The notes beneath the pieces are model-generated. The model made no database searches. It was not told the DNA's origin and saw nothing but the letters and a program-made list of their open reading frames with translations. The position numbers and the translations under genes were made by a program. From Streptacidiphilus jiangxiensis (GTDB taxonomy: Bacteria > Actinomycetota > Actinomycetes > Streptomycetales > Streptomycetaceae), in the NCBI RefSeq assembly GCF_900109465.1, contig NZ_FOAZ01000010.1, positions 272,669 to 336,668 on the forward strand: a DNA stretch of 64,000 nt, in the 5' to 3' direction. Of this stretch, positions 8,444-16,069 are shown piece after piece (position 1 is the first letter of the stretch; the number at the start of each line of letters is the position of its first letter).

Positions 8444-9049
8444 TTACTCGCCGTCGTTCGCCAGCGCGAGCAGCTCCTCCGGGGACCAGGCCAGCCGTCC
8501 CGCGTCGAGATCGGCCAGCACCCCGTGGAGCCACCCCAGCTCCGCCGCCGTCATCGTCCGCACGTACTCGCCCTCCAGCGAGGCGATCCTCGGCAGCCCG
8601 CCCTCGGACTCGCGCGCCAGGTCCGCGGCCTGCGCGGCGAGCGTCCGCTCCAGGGTGGCCGCGCGGCGGGACAGCGCGTCGCGCATCGCCGCAGGAGTCA
8701 GCAGCATCAGCAGCGAGAGCGCAGCAGGAAACTCCGGGAACTCCTGCTTGGGCGTGGACAGCATCTCGTCCAGCCACCGGTGCGCGACCTCGCTGCCCGC
8801 GTCGGTCACCTCGTAGACCGTGCGCTCGGGGTACTGCGCGTCCCGGCCCGTCTCCCGGACGGCGATCAGGCCCGCCTCCAGCAGCCGGTCCATGGTCCGG
8901 TACAGGCCGGCCCGCTGCCCGACGTTGACGACCTGGTCCTTGCCCCACTCCTTGAGCAGGCGCTGCACGCCGTAGGGGTGCAGCGGCCTGTAGTGCAGCA
9001 GGGCCAGCACGGTCAGGGCCAGCGGGGAACTCCGGGGCGCAGCGCTCAT
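8444..9049 (-). CDS. PadR family transcriptional regulator
   Basis: 201-residue repressor-type protein. The N-terminal PadR winged helix is clear (LTVLALLHYRPLHPYGVQRLLKEWG … GLYRTMDRLLEAGLIAVRETG … YEVTDAGSEVAHRWLDEML), followed by a C-terminal helical region of the PadR subfamily with a longer dimerisation arm. It is divergent from an FAD monooxygenase across only 64 bases that carry several palindromes. It therefore most likely controls itself and the monooxygenase, with a small hydrophobic or aromatic ligand as effector (inferred from the family). There is no Shine-Dalgarno; TAGCAT ends 6 bases before the ATG, which suggests a leaderless transcript. Confidence 0.88.
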   Translation of the reverse strand: MSAAPRSSPLALTVLALLHYRPLHPYGVQRLLKEWGKDQVVNVGQRAGLYRTMDRLLEAGLIAVRETGRDAQYPERTVYEVTDAGSEVAHRWLDEMLSTPKQEFPEFPAALSLLMLLTPAAMRDALSRRAATLERTLAAQAADLARESEGGLPRIASLEGEYVRTMTAAELGWLHGVLADLDAGRLAWSPEELLALANDGE

Positions 9050-9065
9050 GCTCTGATGCTACCCA

Positions 9066-9106
9066 CTGCAGAACTAGTTGACTCGCGACTAGTTGCAGTG
9101 CAACTA
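9066..9106. promoter_or_regulatory. Divergent operator/promoter between padR and the monooxygenase gene
   Basis: Nested dyads fill the 64-base gap. A 17-bp palindrome TAGTTGCAGTGCAACTA lies at 9090–9106. A broader imperfect dyad CTGCA-ga-ACTAGT … ACTAGT-TGCAG spans 9066–9098. The sites overlap the predicted promoters of both genes, as expected for PadR autoregulation and control of the monooxygenase. Confidence 0.65.
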
Positions 9107-9113
9107 TCGAGCC

Positions 9114-10316
9114 ATGGACATCACGACTGGCAAGGTTCGCTCCGCACTGGTCGTCGGCGGCGGTGTCGCCGGCCCCGTCACCGCGATGGCGCTGCAGCAG
9201 GCCGGCATCGCGGCGACGATCTACGAGGCCTACGACGGCCCGGCCGACGAGGTCGGCGGCGGCATGGGCCTGGCCCCGAACGGCTTCGAGGCGTTCGACG
9301 CGATCGGCGTCGGTGACGCGATCCGCGCGGTCAGCACGCCGATGAACGGCATCGTGCTGCAGAGCTGGAACGGCCGGCGGCTCGCCACCTTCGGCACCCT
9401 GCCCGGCCTGGACCCGACGCGCTTCGTGATGCGCAGCGAGCTCTTCCGCACCCTGCGCCAGGCCGCCGAGGCCCGCGGCATCACCACCGTCCACGGCAAG
9501 CGCATCGTCGACGCGACGGAGGACGCCGACGGCGTCACCGCCCGCTTCGCGGACGGCACCACCGCCACGGCCGACGTGCTGATCGGCGCGGACGGCCTGC
9601 GCTCCACGGTCCGCCGCCTGATCGACCCGAGCTCCCCCGCCCCGCAGTTCGCCGGCACCGCCGGCTTCGGCGCCATGGTCCGCGACGCGGGCGTCGCGCC
9701 CACGGACGGAATGATGATCATGGCGTTCGGCAAGCGCTGCTTCTTCGCCTGGCAGGTGCTGGACGACGGCACGGGCATCTGGTTCGTCAACCTGCCGGTG
9801 CCGCAGCCGCTCTCGGTCAACGAGCAGCGCGAGAAGGGCGGCGCCCACTGGCTGGCGCACCTCAAGCAGGTCTGCGAGGGCGACGCCACCCCGGCCGCGC
9901 AGATGCTGGACGCCACCGACCCCGAGGCGATGCTCTTCACCGGCAGCACGGAGAACATGCCGACCAACGTGGTCTGGAGCCGGGGCCGGCTCGTCCTCAC
10001 CGGGGACGCCGCCCACGCTCCGTCCTCCAGCTCCGGCCAGGGCGCCTCGCTCGCCGCCGAGAGCTCCGTCGAGCTCGCCCGCTGCCTGCGCGACCTGCCG
10101 CTGCCGCAGGCGCTGGCCCGCTACGAGGAGCTGCGCCGTCCGCGGGTCGAGCGGATCATCAAGGAGACGGCCCGCACCAACGCCCGCAAGGCGGCCGGGC
10201 CGGTGGCCCGCGTGGTCCGCGACGCGCTGCTGCCGGTGATGTTCAAGATGACGAAGCCGGAGAAGAACGCCTGGCAGTTCCGCTACCCGATCGACTTCGA
10301 GGCCCCCGTGGGCTGA
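9114..10316 (+). CDS. FAD-dependent monooxygenase (class A aromatic hydroxylase type)
   Basis: 400-residue flavoprotein monooxygenase/hydroxylase. The three class A fingerprints are present: an N-terminal Rossmann GGGVAGP for FAD (with YEAYDGP after the second strand), the DG motif in LIGADGLRSTVRRL, and the GD motif GDAAHAPSSSSGQGAS. The substrate is unknown; relatives hydroxylate aromatic rings, and some of this length inactivate tetracycline- or rifamycin-type drugs. The ATG start is chosen because the only longer start (a TTG) lies inside the operator palindrome. No Shine-Dalgarno is present, and the promoter position suggests a leaderless mRNA. It is divergent from padR, its likely regulator. 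Confidence 0.87.
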   Translation: MDITTGKVRSALVVGGGVAGPVTAMALQQAGIAATIYEAYDGPADEVGGGMGLAPNGFEAFDAIGVGDAIRAVSTPMNGIVLQSWNGRRLATFGTLPGLDPTRFVMRSELFRTLRQAAEARGITTVHGKRIVDATEDADGVTARFADGTTATADVLIGADGLRSTVRRLIDPSSPAPQFAGTAGFGAMVRDAGVAPTDGMMIMAFGKRCFFAWQVLDDGTGIWFVNLPVPQPLSVNEQREKGGAHWLAHLKQVCEGDATPAAQMLDATDPEAMLFTGSTENMPTNVVWSRGRLVLTGDAAHAPSSSSGQGASLAAESSVELARCLRDLPLPQALARYEELRRPRVERIIKETARTNARKAAGPVARVVRDALLPVMFKMTKPEKNAWQFRYPIDFEAPVG

Positions 10317-10386
10317 ACGCCCCGCCCAACGCCCCGATCCGGGGTGCACTTGCAAGATCCACCCAATTCGGGGTTGGGTTGTCGCC

Positions 10387-10935
10387 ATGACAGGCGATCA
10401 ACCCGTCCTCTACCTGCTCGGCACCGGCGCGCAACCCGTGCTCACCATCGCCGCAGCCGTGGAGCAGGCGCAGGCCGACGGGTGGCGGGTGTGCCTCGGG
10501 CTCACCCCCACCGCGGCGCGCTGGCTGCACCCGTACCTCGCCGGCCTGGAGGCCCTGACCGGGGCTCCCGTCCGCTCGCACTACAAGCTGCCCGGCGAGG
10601 AGGACGTCTGGCCCACGGCCGACGTGGTCCTGCTGGCCCCGGCCACCTTCAACACGATCAACCGCTGGGCCCTCGGCCTGACCGACTCCTTCGTCGTCGG
10701 CTACGCGGCCGAGGCGCTCGGCCGAGGCATCCCGACCGTGGCGCTGCCCTGCGTCAACGCGGCGCTCGCCGCGCACCCCCAGTACGCCCGCTCGGTCGAG
10801 ACGCTCCGCCTGGCCGGGGCCCGCGTCGTGCTCCCCGAGACGAACACCGCCCCCGGACAGGACGACACCCCCGACTTCGGCTGGGCCCTCGCCCTGCACG
10901 AGGCCCGCAACGCGCTGCAGCACCCGGCGCCGTAA
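10387..10935 (+). CDS. Flavoprotein (HFCD / phosphopantothenoylcysteine decarboxylase-like)
   Basis: 182-residue single-domain protein resembling the HFCD flavin-binding family, to which the CoaC domain of Dfp belongs. Supporting segments are the N-terminal strand LYLLGTGAQPVLTIAAAVEQA, ADVVLLAPATFNTINRWALGLTD (the flavin-pocket P-A-T-x-N-T-x-N pattern) and IPTVALPCVNAALAAHPQYARSV. The true CoaBC gene normally encodes a two-domain protein, so this stand-alone protein probably has a different, unknown substrate. It is co-oriented with the monooxygenase 70 bases upstream. The gap contains a small inverted repeat (ACCCAA…TTGGGT at 10361–10379) and no clear Shine-Dalgarno. Confidence 0.8.
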   Translation: MTGDQPVLYLLGTGAQPVLTIAAAVEQAQADGWRVCLGLTPTAARWLHPYLAGLEALTGAPVRSHYKLPGEEDVWPTADVVLLAPATFNTINRWALGLTDSFVVGYAAEALGRGIPTVALPCVNAALAAHPQYARSVETLRLAGARVVLPETNTAPGQDDTPDFGWALALHEARNALQHPAP

Positions 10936-10943
10936 CGCGAAAA

Positions 10944-10968
10944 AGCCGCCCGGCAAGGCCGGGCGGCT
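10944..10968. terminator. Bidirectional terminator between the flavoprotein gene and ssrA
   Basis: 11-bp perfect stem AGCCGCCCGGC/GCCGGGCGGCT with a 3-base loop. On the minus strand it is followed by TTTTT, which fits an intrinsic terminator for ssrA. It also lies just after the flavoprotein stop. Confidence 0.9.
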
Positions 10969-10985
10969 CTTCGTTACATGGGGTC

Positions 10986-11353
10986 GGTGGAGGTGGCGGG
11001 AATCGAACCCGCGTCCTGTGGTGCGGAACCAGAGCTTCTCCGAGCGCAGTCTGCTGTGATTTTCTCGGCCCCGGGAGTCACGCAGACAAGCTCCCGACGG
11101 GCCCAGCCACTGTTAGGTTTTCCGCACTACCCCGTGACCGGGTCGAGCGGTGGAGTCTCCTAGATTAAGCCAGGCTCCGGGACGGAGACGCGCCCGGTCT
11201 GACTCCTTCGGATACTCGCTCAGGCGGCGAGGGCGAAGGTGGATCGCGTGTTATTGGCGATTATTTTTTGCGGCCCGTGGTTAACGAGATCATTGCCGCT
11301 TCCTCGGCTCGCTTCCTCTGCCTCGACATCCCCAGTCGAAACCGATCACCCCC
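10986..11353 (-). ncRNA. ssrA: tmRNA (transfer-messenger RNA)
   Basis: About 368 nt. The 5' end GGGGGUGAUCGGUUUCGAC and the 3' T-arm GGGTTCGATTCCCGCC form the tRNA-like half; acceptor GGGGGUG pairs with CACCUCC over 7 bp including one G-U. The terminal A of CCA is not encoded (ACC is followed by G), so it must be added afterwards. The mRNA-like part reads GCC AAT AAC ACG CGA TCC ACC TTC GCC CTC GCC GCC TGA (11258 down to 11220), giving the tag ANNTRSTFALAA. Resume codon, hydrophobic ALAA end and stop are intact. It rescues stalled ribosomes together with SmpB, encoded just upstream on the same strand. Confidence 0.97.
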
Positions 11354-11466
11354 ATGTGGGTGCTGCTCTTCAGTTGTCAAGGTCTCTTCGAGACCGCCCG
11401 CGGCTGGTGGGGACCACCCGGGGCGTTGTCCATGCTACGGCCACGCGGAGTGCATGGTCCAGTTGA

Positions 11467-11952
11467 TTACCGCTGGCGGCGGCGCGCCGCGGCCACCGCG
11501 CGGTCGGTCTCGCGCCGGTCCTGCTTCTCGCGCAGGGTCTGCCGCTTGTCGTGGAGCTTCTTGCCCTGGGCCAGCGCGATGCTGACCTTGGCCCGGCCGT
11601 CCTTGAAGTAGAGGGAGAGCGGGACCAGCGTGAAGCCCGTCTCCTTCAGCTTCTGCTCCAGCTTCTGGATCTCCCACTTGTGCAGCAGCAGCTTGCGCTT
11701 GCGCCGCGCCGCGTGGTTGGTCCAGGTGCCCTGGGCGTACTCCATGATGTGCACGTTCTGCAGCCAGGCCTCGCCGCCGGTCACGTCGGCGAAGCCGTCG
11801 ACGAGGGACGCCCGGCCCTGGCGCAGGGACTTCACCTCGGTGCCGGTGAGCACCATCCCGCACTCGTACTCGTCGATGATGTTGTAGTCGTGCCGCGCCT
11901 TCTTGTTGGAGGCGATGAGCTTGTTGCGCGGGTCGTCTTTCTTCTTCGCCAT
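11467..11952 (-). CDS. smpB: SsrA-binding protein SmpB
   Basis: Partner of tmRNA in trans-translation: it binds the tRNA-like domain and occupies the empty decoding centre. About 161 residues with the full family signature: [86 protein letters not shown] (not contiguous) and the basic C-terminal tail [19 protein letters not shown] that inserts into the mRNA channel. Two ATGs 12 bases apart (11964 and 11952) are equally lacking a Shine-Dalgarno; I use the second because [12 protein letters not shown] resembles related N-termini. It lies about 110 bases upstream of ssrA, a standard actinobacterial pairing. Confidence 0.94.
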   Translation of the reverse strand: MAKKKDDPRNKLIASNKKARHDYNIIDEYECGMVLTGTEVKSLRQGRASLVDGFADVTGGEAWLQNVHIMEYAQGTWTNHAARRKRKLLLHKWEIQKLEQKLKETGFTLVPLSLYFKDGRAKVSIALAQGKKLHDKRQTLREKQDRRETDRAVAAARRRQR

Positions 11953-12029
11953 AGTGCCGGACATTCTCGCACTTCGGCCGCCGCTTCGGCACGGGCTTAA
12001 ACACCGGGACGGCGCGACAGCGGGCCCCG

Positions 12030-13148
12030 CTACTGCCCGTCGCCGCCGCTGAGGTCGTCGAGCACGGTCAGCGCCGTGTCCTCGGCGGTCTGCGCGCTCG
12101 CGTCCGGCGGGACGGCGATGTCGGGCTGGATGCCCTGCCCGTCCGGCGAGGTGCCGGACGGGGTGAGGTAGTGGCCGACGGTGTGCTCCTGCACGACCCC
12201 GTCGGACAGCGCCTGCGGCGCCTGCACGGCGCCCTTGCCGAACGTCGGCCCGCCGACGACCACCGCCCGGCCGCGGTCCCGCAGCGCGCCGGTGACCAGC
12301 TCCGCCGCGCTCATCGTGCCTCCGTCGACGAGGACCACCAGCGGTGTCGCGGTGTCCCCGCCCGGCGCGGCCGTCAGCGTCTGCTCCGGGCCGCCGTCCA
12401 CCGGTCGGTAGCGGGCCACCGGCCCGCCGTCGAGGAAGACCGACGCGGTGGCCACCGCCTCGGCCACCAGGCCGCCGGAGTTGCCACGCAGGTCCAGCAG
12501 GATGCCGCGGCCGCCGCGGTCGGGATGCAGCCGCGCCTGCCGGACGGCGGCCTGCACCTGCTCGGAGACGCCGACCGTGAACGCGTCCATGCTGATCCGC
12601 GTCACCCCCGCCTCAGGATGGTCGACGCGCACGTCGTCCTCGTCCAGCACGGCCCGGCGCAACGCCACCGCCCACTGCTGCGTGCCGCGTTGCAGCAGCA
12701 GCGTCACCTCCGAGCCGACCTTGCCGGCCGCGCCGCCGCGCAACAGCGCGACGACCTGGGTGACCGGCCGGCCGTCGACGCGGGTGCCGTCGATCTCCAG
12801 CAGGCGGTCCCCGGCGGCGAGTCGGGCGTGTGCCGCGGGCGAGCCGGGAAGGGTGCGCGTCACCGTGACCGCGCCCTGGGGCGAACGGGCCAGCCACAGC
12901 CCGACGCCGACGTAGTGGCCGTCCAACGCCTCGCTGTAGGCGGCGAACTGCTCGGGCGTGTAGTCGGCCGTCCAGCGGTCGCCGACCGCCTGCGAGGCCG
13001 CGTCGCCGACATGGCCGGAGCGCGGCGCTGCCGGCGCCGGGCCGCCCTCGCTGCCCCAGGCTCCCGTTCCCGCGCCGATCGCGCAGACCGCCGCGAACAC
13101 CAGCGCCAGCGTGAACTGGAGCCGAAGGGCGCGCCGCGTGGGTGACAT
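12030..13148 (-). CDS. S41 family C-terminal processing peptidase (CtpA/Prc type)
   Basis: Predicted exported, membrane-anchored tail-specific serine protease of 372 residues. Residues 11–32 form an N-terminal signal/anchor helix. A PDZ domain follows (about 75–165; GVGLWLA … [19 protein letters not shown]). The S41 core has RGNSGG at 222–227, the nucleophile Ser280 in GGTMSAAEL and the general base Lys305 in [10 protein letters not shown], a complete Ser–Lys dyad. Its position between smpB and ftsEX is conserved in Streptomyces; a role in cell-envelope protein turnover is inferred from that context. The start is ATG with basic residues (SPTRRALR) as a signal n-region. Confidence 0.9.
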   Translation of the reverse strand: MSPTRRALRLQFTLALVFAAVCAIGAGTGAWGSEGGPAPAAPRSGHVGDAASQAVGDRWTADYTPEQFAAYSEALDGHYVGVGLWLARSPQGAVTVTRTLPGSPAAHARLAAGDRLLEIDGTRVDGRPVTQVVALLRGGAAGKVGSEVTLLLQRGTQQWAVALRRAVLDEDDVRVDHPEAGVTRISMDAFTVGVSEQVQAAVRQARLHPDRGGRGILLDLRGNSGGLVAEAVATASVFLDGGPVARYRPVDGGPEQTLTAAPGGDTATPLVVLVDGGTMSAAELVTGALRDRGRAVVVGGPTFGKGAVQAPQALSDGVVQEHTVGHYLTPSGTSPDGQGIQPDIAVPPDASAQTAEDTALTVLDDLSGGDGQ

Positions 13149-13201
13149 GGCAGAAGAGTCTAGGGGCGAGCGCCCGTTCCGAGGGTGCTCACCCGACGAA
13201 A

Positions 13202-13231
13202 AGCCCCGGAAGCAGTATCGCTTCCGGGGCT
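13202..13231 (-). terminator. Terminator of the ftsE–ftsX operon
   Basis: 12-bp perfect stem AGCCCCGGAAGC/GCTTCCGGGGCT, 6-base loop, followed on the minus strand by CTTTTC; about 55 bases beyond the ftsX stop. Confidence 0.88.
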
Positions 13232-13284
13232 CTTGGGTTCGTCAGGTCTTCAGATCGTCACAGCGTCACAGCGTCAGAGGAGCG

Positions 13285-14205
13285 TCAGACCTTGAGGTAC
13301 TTCTGCAGTGTCAGGAAGGCCGCCAGCGAGGACATGAGCACACCGATGACCAGCAGCAGCGGCATGACCGACACCACCGGCCCCCAGCCGATGAAGCTGA
13401 TCAGGGTGATCTGCTTCTTCAGCATCATGTCGACCAGCACCAACTTGCCGAGCGCGATCATGCCGGAGGCGAGGAGCGCGCCGACACCGGCGGCGAAGGC
13501 CGCCTCGGCGATGAACGGCATCTGCACGTAGAAGTTGGACGCACCGACCAGTCGCATGATGCCGGTCTCGCGCTTACGGCTGAACGCCGCGACACGCACG
13601 GTGTTGACGATCAGCAGCAGCGTCACGACCGACATGAAGCCCATGATGATCCAGGCCACCATCTGCAGCGTGTTCATGAGGTTGAACAGCGGCTTCAGCA
13701 CGGCGCTCTGGTCGTCGACCTTGGCCACACCGGGCTGCCCCAGCACCTGGCTGGCGACCTCCTGGTACAGCTGCGGGTTGGTCAGCTTCACGCGCAGCGA
13801 GTTGTTGAAGTAGTCCGGGGTGACGTACGGGGCCAGCGGCGAGTCCGGGAACTGCGCCTTGAAGTTCTGGACCGCCTGCTCCGGCGTCTCCGTGTAGACC
13901 TTCTGCACCAGCGGGTTGTGGTCCAGCTGGGTGTGGACCGCGTCTATCTGGGCCTGGGTGGCGACACCCGAGGCGCAGTTGGGCGTGTCCTTGACGTTCT
14001 TCTGGTTGTCCTTGTTGCAGAAGTAGATCGACACCTCGACCTTGTCGCCCCAGTAGCCCTTCATCTGGCTGACCTGGGAGCTGAGCAACATGGCCGCACC
14101 GACCAGGGAGAGCGACAGGGCCACACTCACGATCACGGCGATGGTCATCGTCAGATTGCGTCGGAGACCGATCCAGATCTCCGACATGACGAATTGGGCT
14201 CGCAT
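13285..14205 (-). CDS. ftsX: Cell division protein FtsX (permease-like subunit)
   Basis: Membrane subunit of the FtsEX complex, which couples ATP hydrolysis to activation of cell-wall hydrolases outside the membrane. 306 residues: a short cytoplasmic N-terminus, TM1 (about residues 20–44, MTIAVIVSVALSLSLVG), a large extracellular domain to about residue 175 (VEVSIYFCNKD…, with two cysteines in CNKD…NCASG that could form a disulfide), then three TM segments with the FtsX loop RVAAFSRKRETGIMRLVGASNFYVQMPFI. It follows ftsE by 14 bases on the same strand, so the two are co-transcribed. The extracellular loop would contact a peptidoglycan hydrolase of the RipC/CwlO type. Confidence 0.95.
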   Translation of the reverse strand: MRAQFVMSEIWIGLRRNLTMTIAVIVSVALSLSLVGAAMLLSSQVSQMKGYWGDKVEVSIYFCNKDNQKNVKDTPNCASGVATQAQIDAVHTQLDHNPLVQKVYTETPEQAVQNFKAQFPDSPLAPYVTPDYFNNSLRVKLTNPQLYQEVASQVLGQPGVAKVDDQSAVLKPLFNLMNTLQMVAWIIMGFMSVVTLLLIVNTVRVAAFSRKRETGIMRLVGASNFYVQMPFIAEAAFAAGVGALLASGMIALGKLVLVDMMLKKQITLISFIGWGPVVSVMPLLLVIGVLMSSLAAFLTLQKYLKV

Positions 14206-14219
14206 TGATGTGTCCTAAC

Positions 14220-14909
14220 TCAGTGCTGGTAGCCGTAGACGCCGCGGGACTGGTCGCGGACCAGGTGCCCCTGGTCCAGCTCGATGACGCGCTTGCGCAT
14301 CTGGTCGACGATGGCCTGGTCGTGGGTGGCCATCAGCACCGTGGTGCCGGTCCGGTTGATCCGGTCCAGCAGCTTCATGATGCCGACGGAGTTCTGCGGG
14401 TCGAGGTTACCGGTGGGCTCGTCCGCAATCAGGAGCATCGGGCGGTTCACGAACGCGCGGGCGATGGCCACACGCTGCTGCTCACCACCGGAGAGCTCTC
14501 CTGGCATGCGGTCCTGCTTGCCGGCGAGACCGACCAGCTCCAGCACCTCGGGCACGACCTTGTTGATCGTGGCGCGGGGCTTGCCGATCACCTCGAGCGC
14601 GAAGGCCACGTTCTGGCCGACGGTCTTGTTGGGCAGCAGGCGGAAGTCCTGGAAGACCGTCCCCAGCTGGCGCCGCATGTGCGGAACCTTCCAGTTGGAG
14701 AGCTTGGCCAGGTCCTTGCCGAGCACGTGCACTTCGCCGACCGACGGGCGCTCCTCGCGGAGGATCAGGCGCAGGAAGGTCGACTTTCCGGAGCCGGAGG
14801 ACCCGACCAGGAAGACGAACTCACCCTTTTCGATCTCCAGCGAGACGTTGTCCAGCGCCGGACGGTTCTGCTTGGGATAGGTCTTGGTTACGTTGTCGAA
14901 TCTGATCAC
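14220..14909 (-). CDS. ftsE: Cell division ATP-binding protein FtsE
   Basis: ABC-type ATPase of the FtsEX complex, 229 residues. Walker A is GSSGSGKST (36–44), the Q-loop lies in [15 protein letters not shown], the signature is [14 protein letters not shown], Walker B is [12 protein letters not shown] and the H-loop is MATHD. The GTG start ([19 protein letters not shown]) matches the N-terminus I remember for Streptomyces FtsE; a longer frame upstream has no family sequence. No clear Shine-Dalgarno is visible. It heads the ftsE–ftsX operon and is divergent from the small zinc-ribbon gene. Confidence 0.95.
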   Translation of the reverse strand: MIRFDNVTKTYPKQNRPALDNVSLEIEKGEFVFLVGSSGSGKSTFLRLILREERPSVGEVHVLGKDLAKLSNWKVPHMRRQLGTVFQDFRLLPNKTVGQNVAFALEVIGKPRATINKVVPEVLELVGLAGKQDRMPGELSGGEQQRVAIARAFVNRPMLLIADEPTGNLDPQNSVGIMKLLDRINRTGTTVLMATHDQAIVDQMRKRVIELDQGHLVRDQSRGVYGYQH

Positions 14910-15128
14910 GGCTGCATCACGGTGGGCCAGTGTAGGCGGACAGGGCGGGGCCGACCTTACGCGAAGCGGACGCGAGCCCGCAGGTTCGTCCCGGGAAAGG
15001 TGGGGGAGTTCACGGACAGTAGCGGACAAACCAGGACAAGGAGCAGCCGGATCGCGCGTGACGTGGCACAGTGGAGGGAACCCACTCGGTGGGGTTCTGC
15101 GTTGTGCACATCAGAGGAGGAGATCGCG

Positions 15129-15323
15129 ATGACGCTCGACCGTCTGGTGTGCGCCAACTGCTCGGGTCCGGTGAGCGAGGGGCGCTGCCCCACCTGCAGG
15201 GCCAGCCGTGCGCGCATGATGGAGCAGCAGGGGCTCTTCGCCTCCCTGTCCCCCGCGACGCTGATCGCGCTGCTGGCGGCGCTGATCGCTTGCGTGGTGA
15301 TAGCGCGGCACGCCTTCGCGTGA
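15129..15323 (+). CDS. Small zinc-ribbon membrane protein
   Basis: 64 residues. The N-terminal half has a CxxC…CxxC zinc ribbon (CANCSGPVSEGRCPTC); the C-terminal half is a single hydrophobic segment (ATLIALLAALIACVVIA). It is therefore a tail-anchored protein with a cytosolic zinc knuckle. A very good Shine-Dalgarno (GGAGGAG, 7 bases before the ATG) argues that it is translated. It is divergent from ftsE, and a strong hairpin follows. I recall a conserved small hypothetical protein at this place in Streptomyces, but its function is unknown. A link to division is only positional. Confidence 0.8.
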   Translation: MTLDRLVCANCSGPVSEGRCPTCRASRARMMEQQGLFASLSPATLIALLAALIACVVIARHAFA

Positions 15324-15328
15324 TTCAC

Positions 15329-15372
15329 GCAGCGGGCCGGGTCCGATCGGATGATCGGACCCGGCCCGCTGC
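15329..15372. terminator. Bidirectional terminator between convergent genes
   Basis: Perfect 20-bp inverted repeat (GCAGCGGGCCGGGTCCGATC and its complement) with a 4-base loop, placed between the stops of the zinc-ribbon gene and the LAxTG protein gene. Confidence 0.92.
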
Positions 15373-15389
15373 GTTGCCTTCGTCGTCAC

Positions 15390-15959
15390 TCAGTGCTTAC
15401 GACTGCTCGCTGCCCGCGGTCCGAAGCGGAAGACCAGTCCGCCCAGTACGAAGGTGAGACCACCCGCGAGGATCATCGGGGTGTTCTCCGAGCTCCCGGT
15501 CTCGGCGAGCTGCGTCCGGGCCGGGGCCTGCGTCATGGCGACGCCACCCGCGCCCCCGCCGGTCCCGCCGGTCCCGCCCGTGCTCGGCGCGGCCGAGGCG
15601 GTCGCGCCACCGGTCGGGCCGGCCGAGGCCGTCGCGGACGCCGTACTGCTCTGCGTCGGCGCCGTGCCCTGGGTCGGCGCCGTGCTCTGGGTCGGCGTCG
15701 CACTGTCACTGGGAGCACCGGAGCTCCCGCTGTCCCCGCCGTTCCCGCTGTCCCCGCCGCTCCCGCTGTCGCCGCCCACCAGGCCGACGCTCACGCTCAC
15801 GCCCGGGGTATCGCTCGGCAGGACGTTCTGGTTGTCGTTCGGACCGTCCACGACCTTGGCGCTTGCCACGCCCGCGACCGAGAGGCCGGCTCCCGCCAAC
15901 GCGAGCGCGATGCCCGCGATGCGTATGCCGTTGGCCTTCCTGCGGTGTCCGCGTGCCAC
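15390..15959 (-). CDS. LAxTG-anchored cell-surface protein (sortase substrate)
   Basis: 189-residue secreted protein of low complexity. A basic n-region and hydrophobic segment (RIAGIALALAGAGLSVAGVASA) form the signal peptide. The middle is rich in Gly/Ser/Thr/Pro with short repeats (GGDSGSGGDSGNGGDS; APTQGTAPTQS). The C-terminus is a textbook cell-wall sorting signal: LAETG, then a hydrophobic stretch (TPMILAGGLTFVLGGLVFRF) and a basic tail (RAASSRKH). LAxTG is the motif preferred by class E sortases of Streptomyces; no sortase gene is present here. The GTG start is preceded by AAGGGG at good spacing. The function of the exposed spacer is unknown; it may be a stalk or matrix protein. Confidence 0.83.
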   Translation of the reverse strand: MARGHRRKANGIRIAGIALALAGAGLSVAGVASAKVVDGPNDNQNVLPSDTPGVSVSVGLVGGDSGSGGDSGNGGDSGSSGAPSDSATPTQSTAPTQGTAPTQSSTASATASAGPTGGATASAAPSTGGTGGTGGGAGGVAMTQAPARTQLAETGSSENTPMILAGGLTFVLGGLVFRFGPRAASSRKH

Positions 15960-16069
15960 ACCCGCCCCTTCCGTTATGCCCCCGAGATCTGTTCGGGCGT
16001 CAGCATGGTGTGGCAAGGGCCCGGCGGTCAACTTTCGACCACCGGGCCCTTACTGAGCACGGATCGTGC

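Noticed and set aside
10986..11060. Stand-alone tRNA gene suggested by GGGAATCGAACCCGC
   Set aside because: The T-arm belongs to the tRNA-like 3' half of tmRNA; the 5' half is at 11353 and a tag reading frame lies between.
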